From NCBI GenBank assembly GCA_030159235.1, contig BSBG01000002.1, positions 248,001 through 312,000 of the forward strand: 64,000 bases of DNA. The letters run 5' to 3'. Position 1 is the stretch's first letter; every line of letters starts with the position of its first letter. The notes below the pieces were generated by a model. The model made no database searches, was not told where the DNA came from, and worked only from the letters and a program-made list of their open reading frames with translations. Both the position numbers and the translations under genes were made by a program. Below are positions 51,171 through 61,450 of this stretch, piece by piece. The stretch is from Bacillus safensis. GTDB taxonomy: Bacteria; Bacillota; Bacilli; Bacillales; Bacillaceae.

Positions 51171-52313
51171 TTGGTTTATTTAGATTACGCTGCTTCTACA
51201 CCTGTTTCAGAGGAGGCATTGCATGTTTTTCAGCAGCTAAGTAAAGATTGCTACGGGAATGCAAGCAGTCTTCATGATGCTGGGGGCAAAGCACATGACA
51301 TATTGACTTACAGCAGAAAATCACTTGCTGCCATGATTGAGGGCGAACCAAACGAAGTCTACTTTACAAGCGGCGGAACTGAATCCAATCTCCTTGCGAT
51401 TCAATCAATCACAAATGGACTGCCAGCACATAAACAGCACGTCATCACAACTTCCGTAGAGCACCCTTCTGTTCATCATGCGGTTAATAGCTTAGAGCGT
51501 CTTGGCGTGAAGGTCACGATCATTGAACCGAATCAGGATGGAATCATTACAGAGGACATTCTCAAGGAAGCATTATTGCCTGAAACAGGACTCGTGTCTA
51601 TTCAGCATGCAAACTCAGAAACAGGGATTATCCAGCCACTAGCTGAATTAGCGCCTCTTTTAAAAGAAAGGAACATTTTCTTTCATACAGATGCTGTGCA
51701 AACATTTGGAAAGATTCGTGTGTCGATTAAGGAGCTTGGGGTCGATGCCATGTCCATTTCTAGTCATAAAGTGTATGCTCCTAAGGGTGCTGGCGCTGTT
51801 TATATGAGTGCACATGTTCCTTGGAAGCCTTTATATGCAGGTGCAGTTCAGGAAAATGGGTTACGTCCTGGAACAGTGAATGTTCCATGCATTGGCGCTT
51901 TTGCTGCCGCGAGTGAACAAACGATGCTTAAGCTAGATGAGCAGCATACATTAGATGAGCAGCTTCGTGATTATTTTCTTCAGCAGGTAAAAATAAGACA
52001 GCTTCCTGTTCGGACACTTCAGGACAATGACAATCGCAACATGCTGCCTCATATTATTGGTTGTTTTTTTGAAGGGTTTGAAGGACAATATGTAATGTTA
52101 GCATGTAACCGGCATGGGATTTGTGTATCAACTGGAAGCGCATGTGCTTCTGGTTATCATCATCCTTCCCCTGCTGTGAAGGCATTGCGTGTATCAGATC
52201 GTGATGCTCTTCAATTTATTCGACTATCATTTGGGTGGCAGTCATCAAAAGATGACATCGATCAGCTTTTGCATACATTTGAGCATTTGCAAAAGGAGAA
52301 GAAGGGAGCATAG
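51171..52313 (+). CDS. nifS: NAD-locus cysteine desulfurase NifS
   Basis: A 380-aa PLP desulfurase, needed in B. subtilis to mature the NadA cluster. The PLP Lys is in SISSHKVYAPKGAG and the catalytic Cys in STGSACASGYHHPSPAV. N-terminal motifs LDYAASTP and TSGGTESNLLAI match IscS. The start is TTG 51171 (LVYLDYAAST), 9 nt after AGGAG; the ATG three codons earlier abuts the Shine-Dalgarno. It is 3 bp before niaR. Confidence 0.94.
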   Translation: MVYLDYAASTPVSEEALHVFQQLSKDCYGNASSLHDAGGKAHDILTYSRKSLAAMIEGEPNEVYFTSGGTESNLLAIQSITNGLPAHKQHVITTSVEHPSVHHAVNSLERLGVKVTIIEPNQDGIITEDILKEALLPETGLVSIQHANSETGIIQPLAELAPLLKERNIFFHTDAVQTFGKIRVSIKELGVDAMSISSHKVYAPKGAGAVYMSAHVPWKPLYAGAVQENGLRPGTVNVPCIGAFAAASEQTMLKLDEQHTLDEQLRDYFLQQVKIRQLPVRTLQDNDNRNMLPHIIGCFFEGFEGQYVMLACNRHGICVSTGSACASGYHHPSPAVKALRVSDRDALQFIRLSFGWQSSKDDIDQLLHTFEHLQKEKKGA

Positions 52314-52316
52314 GAC

Positions 52317-52859
52317 GTGGAGCAAGAGAGGAAACTCATTGGCGAAGAAAGAAGAACCGCCATTTTAGAGTGGCTGAAAGAAACAGACACACCGCTTACC
52401 GGAAGCTTTTTAGCTAAAAAAGCGGCTGTCTCTCGGCAAGTCATTGTACAAGATATTTCATTATTAAAAGCAAAAAACGAACCCATTATTGCCACAAGCC
52501 AAGGCTATGTGTATATGGCAGCACAGCATGCGCCAGAAAGAGAAATTGAACAAATCATTGCCTGCAAGCATGATCCTGTTCGGACAGAAGAAGAACTGAC
52601 CTTGATTGTAGACTTTGGCGTGACGGTGAAAGATGTGATCATTGAGCACCCTGTTTACGGTGAACTCACAGCCTCTATTCGTGTCAGCACACGGAAACAA
52701 GTCGCTGATTTTGTTCATCATATTTCTCACACTGGCGCGTCCTACTTGTCAGAACTAACCGACGGCGTACACTTACATACCCTCACTTCATACAGCCAAA
52801 AGCAGCTTGACCAAGCCATTCAAGCGCTGGATGACGCCGGGTTTTTAATTAAAGACTAA
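52317..52859 (+). CDS. niaR: NAD biosynthesis transcription repressor NiaR (YrxA)
   Basis: A 180-aa regulator. The N-terminal HTH_11 domain (ERRTAILEWLKETDTPLTGS, recognition helix SRQVIVQDISLLK) precedes a 3H nicotinate-binding domain with the three conserved His contexts (IEHPVYGEL, VHHISHTG, GVHLHTLT). GTG 52317 starts within 10 nt of GGGAG. It autoregulates with nifS and represses nadBCA. Confidence 0.93.
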   Translation: MEQERKLIGEERRTAILEWLKETDTPLTGSFLAKKAAVSRQVIVQDISLLKAKNEPIIATSQGYVYMAAQHAPEREIEQIIACKHDPVRTEEELTLIVDFGVTVKDVIIEHPVYGELTASIRVSTRKQVADFVHHISHTGASYLSELTDGVHLHTLTSYSQKQLDQAIQALDDAGFLIKD

Positions 52860-52892
52860 AAAAATAGTGTCCTCACTGGGACACTATTTTTC
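52858..52892. terminator. Bidirectional terminator between niaR and pheA
   Basis: AAAAATAGTGTCC pairs with GGGACACTATTTTT around TCACT. The last codons of pheA form part of the stem. Confidence 0.88.
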
Positions 52893-53762
52893 ATTCGTTA
52901 ATTCATATGTTTGGTAGCTGCCGAGCAGCTTAACCTCACAGCCAATTGCTTCTAATTCTTGAATCGCACCAGGGACTAGGACATCATCCATTTCTTTTTC
53001 AATATCAATAATAAATAAATAGTGTCCAAGACCTGTTTTTGTCGGACGAGATTCAATTTTTGACAAGTTGAGATTCCGCCAAGAAAAAGCAGATAGCACG
53101 CGGTGTAATGCGCCTGATTGGTCATCCTTTGGCAGACTGACCACAATGGTCGTTTTTGGCTTTGATGAAAAACCAGAGTTCATTGGGTACGACGCCTTAG
53201 GATCTTTATGTAGAATCACAAAGCGTGTATGGTTGTGCGGATAATCATGAATGTCTTTTTTCGCAATGGTCAAACCATACGTTTTTGCGGCAATCTCATT
53301 GGCAATCGCCCCAACCGCTTCATCCGGATGCTCACTAATATATTTCGCTGCATAGCCTGTTGATTCCACTGGCCGGTGCGGAATAAGGGGGTAATGCTTT
53401 TTTAAATATTGATGACACTGGGCAATCGCATGAGGATGTGATTGAATGACATCTAACGTCTCCCAGCTCTCCGCTCTTGACGGATGGACAAGCAAATGCT
53501 GCCGAATCGGTGCTGTCATTTCACCAACAATGGACAGCTCTTCTTCATGAATTAAATAATCAATCGTTAAGTTCACAGATCCTTCGAGTGCATTTTCAAG
53601 TGGCACGACCGCCAAATCTACTTCGCCCTTTGACACAGCATCCATACATTGCGGAATCGTTGCATATGCCTTCTGCACTGCATCTTTTGGAAAGCAAGAG
53701 CATACGGCCAAATGAGTAAATGTTGCCTCTGGTCCAAAATAACCTACAGTTAATTGCTTCAT
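52884..53762 (-). CDS. pheA: Prephenate dehydratase
   Basis: A 292-aa enzyme making phenylpyruvate for phenylalanine synthesis. The prephenate dehydratase domain starts VGYFGPEATFTHLA and holds the catalytic segment NHTRFVILHK. The C-terminal ACT domain carries GALHRVLSAFSWRNLNLSKIESRP for Phe feedback. There is no chorismate mutase domain, as usual in Bacillus. ATG 53762 follows AAAAGGAGAG; it is downstream of pheB. Confidence 0.96.
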   Translation of the reverse strand: MKQLTVGYFGPEATFTHLAVCSCFPKDAVQKAYATIPQCMDAVSKGEVDLAVVPLENALEGSVNLTIDYLIHEEELSIVGEMTAPIRQHLLVHPSRAESWETLDVIQSHPHAIAQCHQYLKKHYPLIPHRPVESTGYAAKYISEHPDEAVGAIANEIAAKTYGLTIAKKDIHDYPHNHTRFVILHKDPKASYPMNSGFSSKPKTTIVVSLPKDDQSGALHRVLSAFSWRNLNLSKIESRPTKTGLGHYLFIIDIEKEMDDVLVPGAIQELEAIGCEVKLLGSYQTYELTNEK

Positions 53763-53780
53763 CTGCTATGATCTCTCCTT

Positions 53781-54224
53781 TTACGCCCCAGAACCTAAAA
53801 TTTCAACTTTTTCGACAAATTCAAGCTTTCTTAATTGATTCATGACGGTATTGATATCATCTGCCATACCAGCCGTACTAATTGATAGGGTGACATTTGC
53901 TCTTCCTTGCAGCGGAATCGTTTGGTGAATGGATAACACATTACAGCCAGAGTCAGCTACAATTTGAAGCAGCCTTGACAGAGCTCCAGACCGGTCCTCA
54001 AGATGGAAAAACAATGTGATAATCTGCTCTTTCACCATTGTATAAAATGGGAAAACAGCATCTCTGTATTTATAAAAAGCACTGCGGCTTAAATCCGCTT
54101 TTTGAACAGCATCGGCAACTGAATCCGCTTTTTTACGATCGAGAAGCTTTTTAACTTCAAGCGTTTTTCTCATCGCATCTGGAAGTACATCCTCTCTTAC
54201 TAAATAGAACGTTTCTTCTTTCAC
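53781..54224 (-). CDS. pheB: ACT domain protein PheB
   Basis: A 147-aa protein with an N-terminal helical part ([24 protein letters not shown]-like) and a C-terminal ACT domain ([20 protein letters not shown]). Although annotated at times as chorismate mutase, catalytic activity is not established; a regulatory role is more likely. GTG 54224 follows GGGGAG. It lies between obg and pheA. Confidence 0.9.
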   Translation of the reverse strand: MKEETFYLVREDVLPDAMRKTLEVKKLLDRKKADSVADAVQKADLSRSAFYKYRDAVFPFYTMVKEQIITLFFHLEDRSGALSRLLQIVADSGCNVLSIHQTIPLQGRANVTLSISTAGMADDINTVMNQLRKLEFVEKVEILGSGA

Positions 54225-54279
54225 CTGTTTTCTCCCCTTTTAAAAACGGGAGAGCCCATGGACTGGACCCTCCTTTTGA

Positions 54280-55587
<1,308 letters not shown>

Positions 55588-56181
55588 TCACATATCTCGT
55601 TCTTGCCTCAAACAAAGCTCAATCATGGACTCATGAGTCGTCACATGAAATTGCGTTACACTCATACATGGATAGTTTGCGTCATGAAACGCATTTAACG
55701 CATCCAAACTTGTTAATTTTCCTTTGAAATCAAAATATAAGATCACATCATTCTCTTCATGATCTGTTTGGAACGTGACCGTTAAATGATTTTCAGTTTT
55801 TTGGCAAACTGATTGATCGAATATCGAAAACAACTCCTGTGATACCGTTAGCAGCTGCGATTCATATGCTGATAAGTCTCGGGTTTCACCAAGCACTTCA
55901 TATTCTAGGGTGATAAAATGCGACTCCCAATTAAATGTTAGAAAGTAATAGGCCAATTGGGGAATTTTTAAATTTGAGAGTTTGGATTCATGCTGTGCTT
56001 CAATGACCATTTCTTCTATAATTTCAAACACGCGGTCATATTTTTCTAATGTCAAGTTGCCTTTGATTAGCTGCAATTTATTCATCCAGTCGTGTCTTGA
56101 ACGACTGAGCAGATCAATCAATTCATTTGTTAATGCAACGTGAGTTAATTTTTCATTTTCTTTACTTGGTATCTCTTCCAT
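55588..56181 (-). CDS. spo0B: Sporulation phosphotransferase Spo0B
   Basis: A 197-aa phosphorelay enzyme passing phosphate from Spo0F to Spo0A. The active His is H30 in LLSRSRHDWMNKLQLIKG, in the dimerising helical hairpin; the C-terminal domain is a degenerate kinase-like fold. Length and H30 position match B. subtilis. First gene of spo0B-obg-pheB-pheA. Confidence 0.96.
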   Translation of the reverse strand: MEEIPSKENEKLTHVALTNELIDLLSRSRHDWMNKLQLIKGNLTLEKYDRVFEIIEEMVIEAQHESKLSNLKIPQLAYYFLTFNWESHFITLEYEVLGETRDLSAYESQLLTVSQELFSIFDQSVCQKTENHLTVTFQTDHEENDVILYFDFKGKLTSLDALNAFHDANYPCMSVTQFHVTTHESMIELCLRQERDM

Positions 56182-56243
56182 TATCGCACTCCCAATCGTT
56201 TGGTCTCTCTTTTAGGAGTCTTATCATCAATATGTCTCCCTGA

Positions 56244-56252
56244 ATTATAACA
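56244..56252 (-). promoter_or_regulatory. Candidate promoter of spo0B-obg
   Basis: TGTTATAAT (56252-56244) is a perfect extended -10 about 65 bp before spo0B; the -35 region is T-rich (TTTTTC). The rest of the 56182-56400 gap shows nothing else I can name. Confidence 0.6.
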
Positions 56253-56403
56253 GAGAAGACAGCATAGAAAAACACTAGTTATGTGAGGAAAGGTTGTTTT
56301 TTCTGATCGTATAGGAGAAAATGAGGCAAAGTCAGCAAACGTTCTTTGATATTTATGGAGTGCATCTTCTTTTATCATCTTCGGTACTACTTGTAAAAAG
56401 TGA

Positions 56404-56434
56404 AAAAAACTCCAGTCAATGACCGGAGTTTTTA
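56404..56434 (-). terminator. Terminator of rplU-prp-rpmA
   Basis: ACTCCGGTC pairs with GACTGGAGT around ATT, followed by TTTTTTC on the minus strand, 5 bp past rpmA. Confidence 0.88.
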
Positions 56435-56438
56435 ACAA

Positions 56439-56735
<297 letters not shown>

Positions 56736-57074
56736 CTATTTTTTTGTTGATATTCTCACATAATCGTGATAATCTCGTTCGATTGTCTCTAAGGAAACGA
56801 CCATGCCTTCTAAAAGCAGCTGGGCTTTTTCAAAGGATACTGGATCTGTATCAGCCGGCAATTCAAAAGAGAAATAGCCGCCTTCTTCACCAATATCGAG
56901 CAGTGGGTCCAATCCTGTCAGTGCAATAATTGAATTGACTGAGCCGAAAACAACAGCAGATACACCTGCACAAACGAGATCCTGACCTTTTTCAGCAAAC
57001 TCGGCATGTCCAGTCATCTGAAAAGACATAATGCTTTCATCTGCTGATGACCGAGTAATGGTTGCTTTGATCAT
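56736..57074 (-). CDS. prp: L27-processing cysteine protease Prp (YsxB)
   Basis: A 112-aa protease that cleaves the L27 N-terminal extension. The catalytic His (H23, TGHAEFAEKGQD) and Cys (C35, DLVCAGVS) are both present in the family spacing. ATG 57074 (MIKATITR) is chosen for length agreement with B. subtilis YsxB; GTG 57083 is possible, since the Shine-Dalgarno is poor for both. Located between rplU and rpmA, as usual. Confidence 0.92.
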   Translation of the reverse strand: MIKATITRSSADESIMSFQMTGHAEFAEKGQDLVCAGVSAVVFGSVNSIIALTGLDPLLDIGEEGGYFSFELPADTDPVSFEKAQLLLEGMVVSLETIERDYHDYVRISTKK

Positions 57075-57088
57075 ATCACTCACACGCC

Positions 57089-57397
57089 TTAAGCGTTGAT
57101 TTTTTCGATAACAACTTTAGTGTAAGGTTGACGATGACCTTGTTTCTTGTGGTTGTTTTTCTTCGCTTTGTACTTGAACACAGTAATTTTCTTACCGCGA
57201 CCTTGTTTTTCAACTTTAGCCGTTACTGTTGCTCCAGCAACTGAAGGGTTACCCACTTTGACAGTGTCTCCGCCGACAAACAATACGTTTTCGAAAGTTA
57301 CTGTTTCACCTGCTTCAGCAGCTAGTTTTTCAACATAAACAGTTTGACCTTCTTCAACTTTTACTTGTTTACCACCAGTTTCGATAATTGCGTACAT
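57089..57397 (-). CDS. rplU: Ribosomal protein L21 (bL21)
   Basis: A 102-aa 50S protein, [20 protein letters not shown] at the N-terminus and the basic [20 protein letters not shown] end that contacts rRNA. ATG 57397 follows TTAGGAGGTG. It is first of rplU-prp-rpmA and is preceded by the L21 leader RNA. Confidence 0.98.
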   Translation of the reverse strand: MYAIIETGGKQVKVEEGQTVYVEKLAAEAGETVTFENVLFVGGDTVKVGNPSVAGATVTAKVEKQGRGKKITVFKYKAKKNNHKKQGHRQPYTKVVIEKINA

Positions 57398-57404
57398 CTC
57401 TGCA

Positions 57405-57498
57405 CCTCCTAATAAACTCAGACTCGCCGAATACAGGGGGCCATAGGCTCTTTACACCTGCTCCGCGCGGTTGTAGCACGGGTGCTACATATCCATAA
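57405..57498 (-). promoter_or_regulatory. L21 leader RNA
   Basis: The leader between the promoter and rplU has the Firmicute L21-leader layout. A hairpin TGTAGCACC...GGTGCTACA-like pair (TGTAGCACCCGTGCTACA) comes first. CCGCGCGGAGCAGGTGTAA and ATGGCCCCCTGTATTCGGCG follow, then the Shine-Dalgarno. It probably mediates autogenous control by L21 or another ribosomal protein of the operon. Confidence 0.85.
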
Positions 57499-57506
57499 CA
57501 TTAAAA

Positions 57507-57535
57507 AATATATCAAACTAGACGCAGAATGTCAA
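57507..57535 (-). promoter_or_regulatory. Sigma-A promoter of rplU operon
   Basis: TTGACA (57535-57530), 17-bp spacer, TATATT (57512-57507). Confidence 0.9.
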
Positions 57536-57548
57536 TGTATTTTCACCA

Positions 57549-58418
57549 TTAGTACGGTAAAAGAATCTCTTCCATTGAGGAGGTGGTTCTGCGATCTGAA
57601 AAATACGCATGAAGCAGCTCATTTTCATCAAGCAGACTCATCTTCACGCCATCTCTTTCAATAATAATTGGATGCTTGCAGCCCCTTTGGAATCGTGCCA
57701 TCACCTCGTATACTTTTTCCTCAGCATTTGCTTTCAGCGGAATGAGTTTTTCTACCTTTTGCTCTTTTTTACCGTAATACCGTTCTAGTAAAAAGCGGAC
57801 CCTGACGTAATGCCGCTGCCTGTGCTCCATCAAGAGTGAATAGGCTAAAAAAGTGAGCAGCACCCAGCCATTAAATTGCAGCGGCGCAAACAAAAGCAGC
57901 CCTGCTGTCAATAGACCGAAAAAGACAAATGAACCTTTTATGGTAAGGGCATGTGCACGTTGGAAAGAGTAAAATGCTGATAAGAGCAAAAAGAATAATT
58001 TTCCGCCATCAAGCGGCCAAATGGGCAGAAGATTCACAAGGAAAATCGCCATATTATAAAAAGTGAACATCGTAAAGACATCGTGCGAGATAAGAGAAGC
58101 CTCCATAAAAAACCATGCCATGAGCTGAAGCGGGACATGCTGAAGCGGCCCGAACAAAATGACCGCCAGCTCTTCTTTTAGCGGACGGTTTCCATGTTCC
58201 TCTACTTCTACCGTTCCGCCAAATGGCAGTAAGAAAATCCGCCGAATGCGCCAATGATAATAGCAGGCAGCCGCTGCATGTCCAAGTTCATGGACACAGA
58301 CGATCACGAGCAGACAAAGCAGCGGCTTGATTTGACCTGACAAAATCGCAAACGCCATTACAATCCACAGCAGCGGATGAACGTGAATTTTCGTCAGCAT
58401 GAGCAGCCATCTATTCAA
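57549..58418 (-). CDS. spoIVFB: Pro-sigma-K intramembrane protease SpoIVFB
   Basis: A 289-aa site-2-type metalloprotease in the outer forespore membrane, cleaving pro-sigma-K. The zinc motif HELGH lies at residues 43-47, and the third ligand is in LLPIWPLDGGKLF near residue 137. About six membrane spans precede a C-terminal CBS domain (GCKHPIIIERDG). TTG 58418 overlaps the end of spoIVFA by 8 nt, so the two are coupled. Confidence 0.97.
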   Translation of the reverse strand: MNRWLLMLTKIHVHPLLWIVMAFAILSGQIKPLLCLLVIVCVHELGHAAAACYYHWRIRRIFLLPFGGTVEVEEHGNRPLKEELAVILFGPLQHVPLQLMAWFFMEASLISHDVFTMFTFYNMAIFLVNLLPIWPLDGGKLFFLLLSAFYSFQRAHALTIKGSFVFFGLLTAGLLLFAPLQFNGWVLLTFLAYSLLMEHRQRHYVRVRFLLERYYGKKEQKVEKLIPLKANAEEKVYEVMARFQRGCKHPIIIERDGVKMSLLDENELLHAYFSDRRTTSSMEEILLPY

Positions 58419-59202
58419 AGGTCATCACCTGAATAGGATCGATAAACTGTTCATTTTGCTTAATAGCAAAGTAATAGGTGCCCTTCCCTTGATCATCAAG
58501 CGAAATCCGGCCGATTTTTTCACCCTTATCGACAAAATCGTATAAGGCCACATCGGCTTCCTTTAATTGGCCATACCAGCTATAGCTGTTATCCGCATGC
58601 TGCACCACCACGGTAAGCCCTGTATCGCCTTTCTTTTTCACCTCGACCACGTAGCCTTCCTTCATACTATCAATGGCTTCAGCCGATGTTTCGACTTTAA
58701 CACCTGCTCCATTTTGCGTAAAGGATTCCTGCACTTTTCCAGAAGCGGGTACAGCCAGTTCTTGATTTGCTTGTACGTCCTTTTGGCCATCCTTTTTCTC
58801 GGTTAAAAAGGCTAGCGGATGTCCAATTGTTTTCTCAAACCAGCGGTTGGCAGCAGCAAATTGAAAATCTTGCTCAAAGGTCTGAGTAATCATCGGCTTC
58901 AGCTGCTCGAACGGACCTGCCTGACCTTTAAATGAAATGGCTGTAATCAACACAAGAGAAGCAGATAATAAGCATTTAAGCACAAAAGTATTGGGATTAA
59001 ATAAGGGATGACGGTATTGCTTTGGCTGGTGAGACGCTGATTCATAGGAGGTTGAGCCAGAATGCTTTTCTTCCTCGGTCAGCATAACCCATGGCGGAAT
59101 ATCTTCTTTTTTCTTGAAAGCCATCTTCTTAGGGGGAGCAGCTGACTGCATCGTTTTGCGGCGCTGCGCGATTTTCTTTCGGTACTCGTCCACTCTTTTC
59201 AT
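58411..59202 (-). CDS. spoIVFA: Inhibitor of SpoIVFB, SpoIVFA
   Basis: A 263-aa membrane protein holding SpoIVFB inactive together with BofA until SpoIVB cleaves it. A basic N-terminus, one membrane helix near residue 85 (VLKCLLSASLVLITAISF) and a C-terminal M23/LytM-like domain (GYVVEVKKKGDTGLTVVVQH) are seen. The start is ATG 59202 behind AAAGGGTGATC. It is preceded by a sigma-E promoter and a perfect palindrome. Confidence 0.94.
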   Translation of the reverse strand: MKRVDEYRKKIAQRRKTMQSAAPPKKMAFKKKEDIPPWVMLTEEEKHSGSTSYESASHQPKQYRHPLFNPNTFVLKCLLSASLVLITAISFKGQAGPFEQLKPMITQTFEQDFQFAAANRWFEKTIGHPLAFLTEKKDGQKDVQANQELAVPASGKVQESFTQNGAGVKVETSAEAIDSMKEGYVVEVKKKGDTGLTVVVQHADNSYSWYGQLKEADVALYDFVDKGEKIGRISLDDQGKGTYYFAIKQNEQFIDPIQVMTFE

Positions 59203-59218
59203 GAGATCACCCTTTACA

Positions 59219-59233
59219 TACAAACAGTTTGTA
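59219..59233. promoter_or_regulatory. Perfect palindrome at the spoIVFA start site
   Basis: TACAAAC-A-GTTTGTA, seven paired bases each side of one centre base. It lies 2 bp downstream of the sigma-E -10 box, across the predicted +1. It could bind a regulator or form a leader hairpin; no known Bacillus sporulation regulator site comes to mind. Confidence 0.55.
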
Positions 59234-59234
59234 C

Positions 59235-59263
59235 ATTTTATGTGACAACCTCATCTGATATGC
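59235..59263 (-). promoter_or_regulatory. Sigma-E promoter of spoIVFA-spoIVFB
   Basis: GCATATC (59263-59257), 14-bp spacer, CATAAAAT (59242-59235), close to the sigma-E consensus. The -35 follows directly on the minD terminator. Confidence 0.8.
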
Positions 59264-59265
59264 AA

Positions 59266-59295
59266 CAAAAAGACCGATTCTCATCGAATCGGTCT
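59266..59295 (-). terminator. Terminator of the mre-min transcript
   Basis: AGACCGATTC pairs with GAATCGGTCT around GATGA, then TTTTTG on the minus strand. It is separated from the minD stop by repeat copy 3. Confidence 0.88.
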
Positions 59296-59386
59296 CAGCG
59301 TGTAGACAAATACTCGCATTCGGTGTAAGGTCAGCTCCGGTGCTCATCTTTCCTAAACTGAAAAGGTTTCCTATCACGCAGAAGTG
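59295..59386 (-). repeat. Interspersed structured repeat, copy 3
   Basis: A 92-bp copy of the conserved core only. On the minus strand it runs from CACTTCTGCGTGATAGGAAA to TTTGTCTACACGCTGA, and its middle holds GAGCACCGGAGC and ACACCGAATGCGAG, as in copy 2. It begins 1-2 bp after the minD stop and ends exactly at the terminator stem. The outer left end and the AAAGGGCTAAAAT hairpin of copies 1 and 2 are missing. Confidence 0.8.
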
Positions 59387-59387
59387 T

Positions 59388-60191
59388 TTATGCTCTTACA
59401 CCAAAAAATGCTTTTAGTTTTGCAAACATTCCCTTATTTTCATCTTCAAATGATTGAAGCGGTACAGATTCGCCTAGTACGCGGCGGGCAATATTGCGAT
59501 ACGCAATCGACACTTTGTTTTTAGCATCCATGACAATTGGTTCACCATTGTTTGAAGCCTTAATCACATCATCATCATCTGCTACTATGCCCAGTAGATC
59601 AATTGATAAGTGATGTACAACTTCATCCACATCCATTGAATCGCCATTTTTCGCCATGTGTGTACGAATACGGTTAACAATCAAACGAGGCGGTTCGATA
59701 TCTTCTTGTTCCAACAAACCGATGATTCGGTCCGCATCTCTCACAGCTGAAATCTCGGGCGTCGTCACGACAATGGCCTTATCTGCTCCGGATACGGCAT
59801 TTTTAAAGCCTTGCTCAATTCCAGCAGGGCAGTCAATGACAACATAATCAAAGTCTTGTTTCAATGATTGAATTAATTCTTTGATCTGTTCCGGCTCTAC
59901 AGCCGTTTTATCGCTTGTTTGAGCAGCAGGTAAAAGATACAAAAGGTCTTCAAAACGCTTATCTTTTACAAGCGCTTGATGAATTTTGCATCTTCCTTCT
60001 ACTACATCAACTAGATCATAAATAATGCGGTTTTCCAGCCCCATCACGACATCCAGATTCCGAAGGCCGATATCGGTATCAACTAGACACACTTTTTTCC
60101 CTTGAATTGCTAGTGCTGTGCCTAAGTTTGCAGATGTTGTTGTTTTGCCAACGCCGCCTTTTCCTGAGGTAATCACAATAGCCTCGCCCAA
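59388..60191 (-). CDS. minD: Septum site-determining ATPase MinD
   Basis: A 267-aa deviant-Walker ATPase positioning MinC at poles and next to septa. P-loop ITSGKGGVGKTTTSANLG lies near residues 7-24, and the C-terminal amphipathic membrane helix NKGMFAKLKAFFGVRA is intact. The start is TTG 60191 (LGEAIVITSG), 9 nt after GGAGG; the upstream in-frame GTG is too close. It starts 2 bp after minC. Confidence 0.97.
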   Translation of the reverse strand: MGEAIVITSGKGGVGKTTTSANLGTALAIQGKKVCLVDTDIGLRNLDVVMGLENRIIYDLVDVVEGRCKIHQALVKDKRFEDLLYLLPAAQTSDKTAVEPEQIKELIQSLKQDFDYVVIDCPAGIEQGFKNAVSGADKAIVVTTPEISAVRDADRIIGLLEQEDIEPPRLIVNRIRTHMAKNGDSMDVDEVVHHLSIDLLGIVADDDDVIKASNNGEPIVMDAKNKVSIAYRNIARRVLGESVPLQSFEDENKGMFAKLKAFFGVRA

Positions 60192-60193
60192 TT

Positions 60194-60877
60194 TCACATT
60201 CCTCCCTCAAGCCTTGTCAGATTAGGTCTTATATGAGCCAATTGCTGCAGGCGTTCAATGATCATATTGCCATCTATATCTAAATAAGCACATTCCATTT
60301 CATTTCCATCTTCTTTTTGGTCTGGTGCACGGTTAAAAACTTGCGCGATGCGAAGTTGTGTTGGAATCATATGAGATGCCGCAATGACAGCTTGTTTGTT
60401 GCCATTACATCCAGCATGCGCCACACCTTTTAATGCGCCGAGCACAAAAATATTTCCCCCTGCACGAATCGTTCCGCCAGGATTGACATCTCCTATTAAT
60501 AAGAGATCTCCTTCGACATACAGCACCTGTCCAGAGCGTACTATTTTTGCTACAGAGGTAATTTCCGCCTCTGCTTTTAATCGTCTCGCCTCTTCAATTG
60601 ACATGACGTCACTTTCAATAGAGTGGATGACGAGATGTTCATTTTCAGACACAGCTTCGGTCAAGCGCAGTTCCTGATCCTCTGTTAAGTACCGAAAACC
60701 AAGCTTAATATGCACATTGACCTTATGTCCTTCTCTTCCATCTGTATATTGCTCAAGTAAAAGAACCTCTCGCAATCCAGAAAGAAGGTCATCAAACGAA
60801 CAGTCATCATTTAACTGTAATGTTAATCCGTTTTTTGTACCTTTTATCGTCACATATTGCTGTTTTTGAGTTTTCAA
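60194..60877 (-). CDS. minC: Septum site-determining inhibitor MinC
   Basis: A 227-aa inhibitor of FtsZ assembly. The N-terminal MinC_N domain and the C-terminal beta-helix (GDLLLIGDVNPGGTIRAGGN, GALKGVAHAGCNGNK) that binds MinD are seen. The start is TTG 60877 (LKTQKQQYVTIKGTKNG) behind GAGGTGA; the GTG three codons earlier lies in that site. Part of mreBCD-minCD. Confidence 0.96.
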   Translation of the reverse strand: MKTQKQQYVTIKGTKNGLTLQLNDDCSFDDLLSGLREVLLLEQYTDGREGHKVNVHIKLGFRYLTEDQELRLTEAVSENEHLVIHSIESDVMSIEEARRLKAEAEITSVAKIVRSGQVLYVEGDLLLIGDVNPGGTIRAGGNIFVLGALKGVAHAGCNGNKQAVIAASHMIPTQLRIAQVFNRAPDQKEDGNEMECAYLDIDGNMIIERLQQLAHIRPNLTRLEGGM

Positions 60878-60931
60878 GATGCTCACCTCAACAACATACT
60901 CATTTCGCCGTAATTGGACAAACTCCTGCTT

Positions 60932-61450
60932 TTATTCGTCGATCAGATCTTGTTTCACCTGGATGAAAAAGAGCCTAAGCGGCACAACAAGTATGAGAGA
61001 CGCAGCAGTATTTAAAAGAATCGTTGGAATAAAGCGTTCGATGACATACGTATTAAACGGCATAATCCCTGGTTGAATGGTCGCTTGAATGCCGTATACA
61101 TAAAACTCCATCACGGAAACAGCAATAATCGACAGAAAGACAACGACTAAAATATTCGTTTGCAGAACCTTAAAGGCTTTTGCTAGCAAATAGCAAAGCG
61201 CCCCAAAGCCAAACATATGAACACCAAGTATGCCTGTATATGAAATATCATATAAAAGTCCAAAGATAAATCCGTAAATCACACCATATTTTTGATTCAC
61301 AAAAGCAGTCATAAATACAAGTGCGAGTAAAATGAAATGAGGAGCTAAAATTTGATTCTCTGAAACAAATGGGAGCTTCACTAAATCGACAAAAATGCTG
61401 TCAAATACGAAGATAAACAACATGACGAAAGCTAGAAGGACACGTTTCAC
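60932..61450 (-). CDS. mreD: Rod shape-determining protein MreD
   Basis: A 172-aa membrane protein with about five spans, linking MreB filaments to wall synthesis with MreC. The conserved LFIFVFDSIFVDL and GFIFGLLYDISYTGILGVHMF segments fit MreD. GTG 61450 overlaps the mreC stop (GTGA) and follows GGAGG. Confidence 0.94.
   Translation of the reverse strand: MKRVLLAFVMLFIFVFDSIFVDLVKLPFVSENQILAPHFILLALVFMTAFVNQKYGVIYGFIFGLLYDISYTGILGVHMFGFGALCYLLAKAFKVLQTNILVVVFLSIIAVSVMEFYVYGIQATIQPGIMPFNTYVIERFIPTILLNTAASLILVVPLRLFFIQVKQDLIDE

Noticed and set aside
56181..56438. 85-aa minus-strand ORF between rpmA and spo0B
   Set aside because: It starts at the rpmA terminator and contains the spo0B promoter; no Shine-Dalgarno. 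Treated as non-coding.
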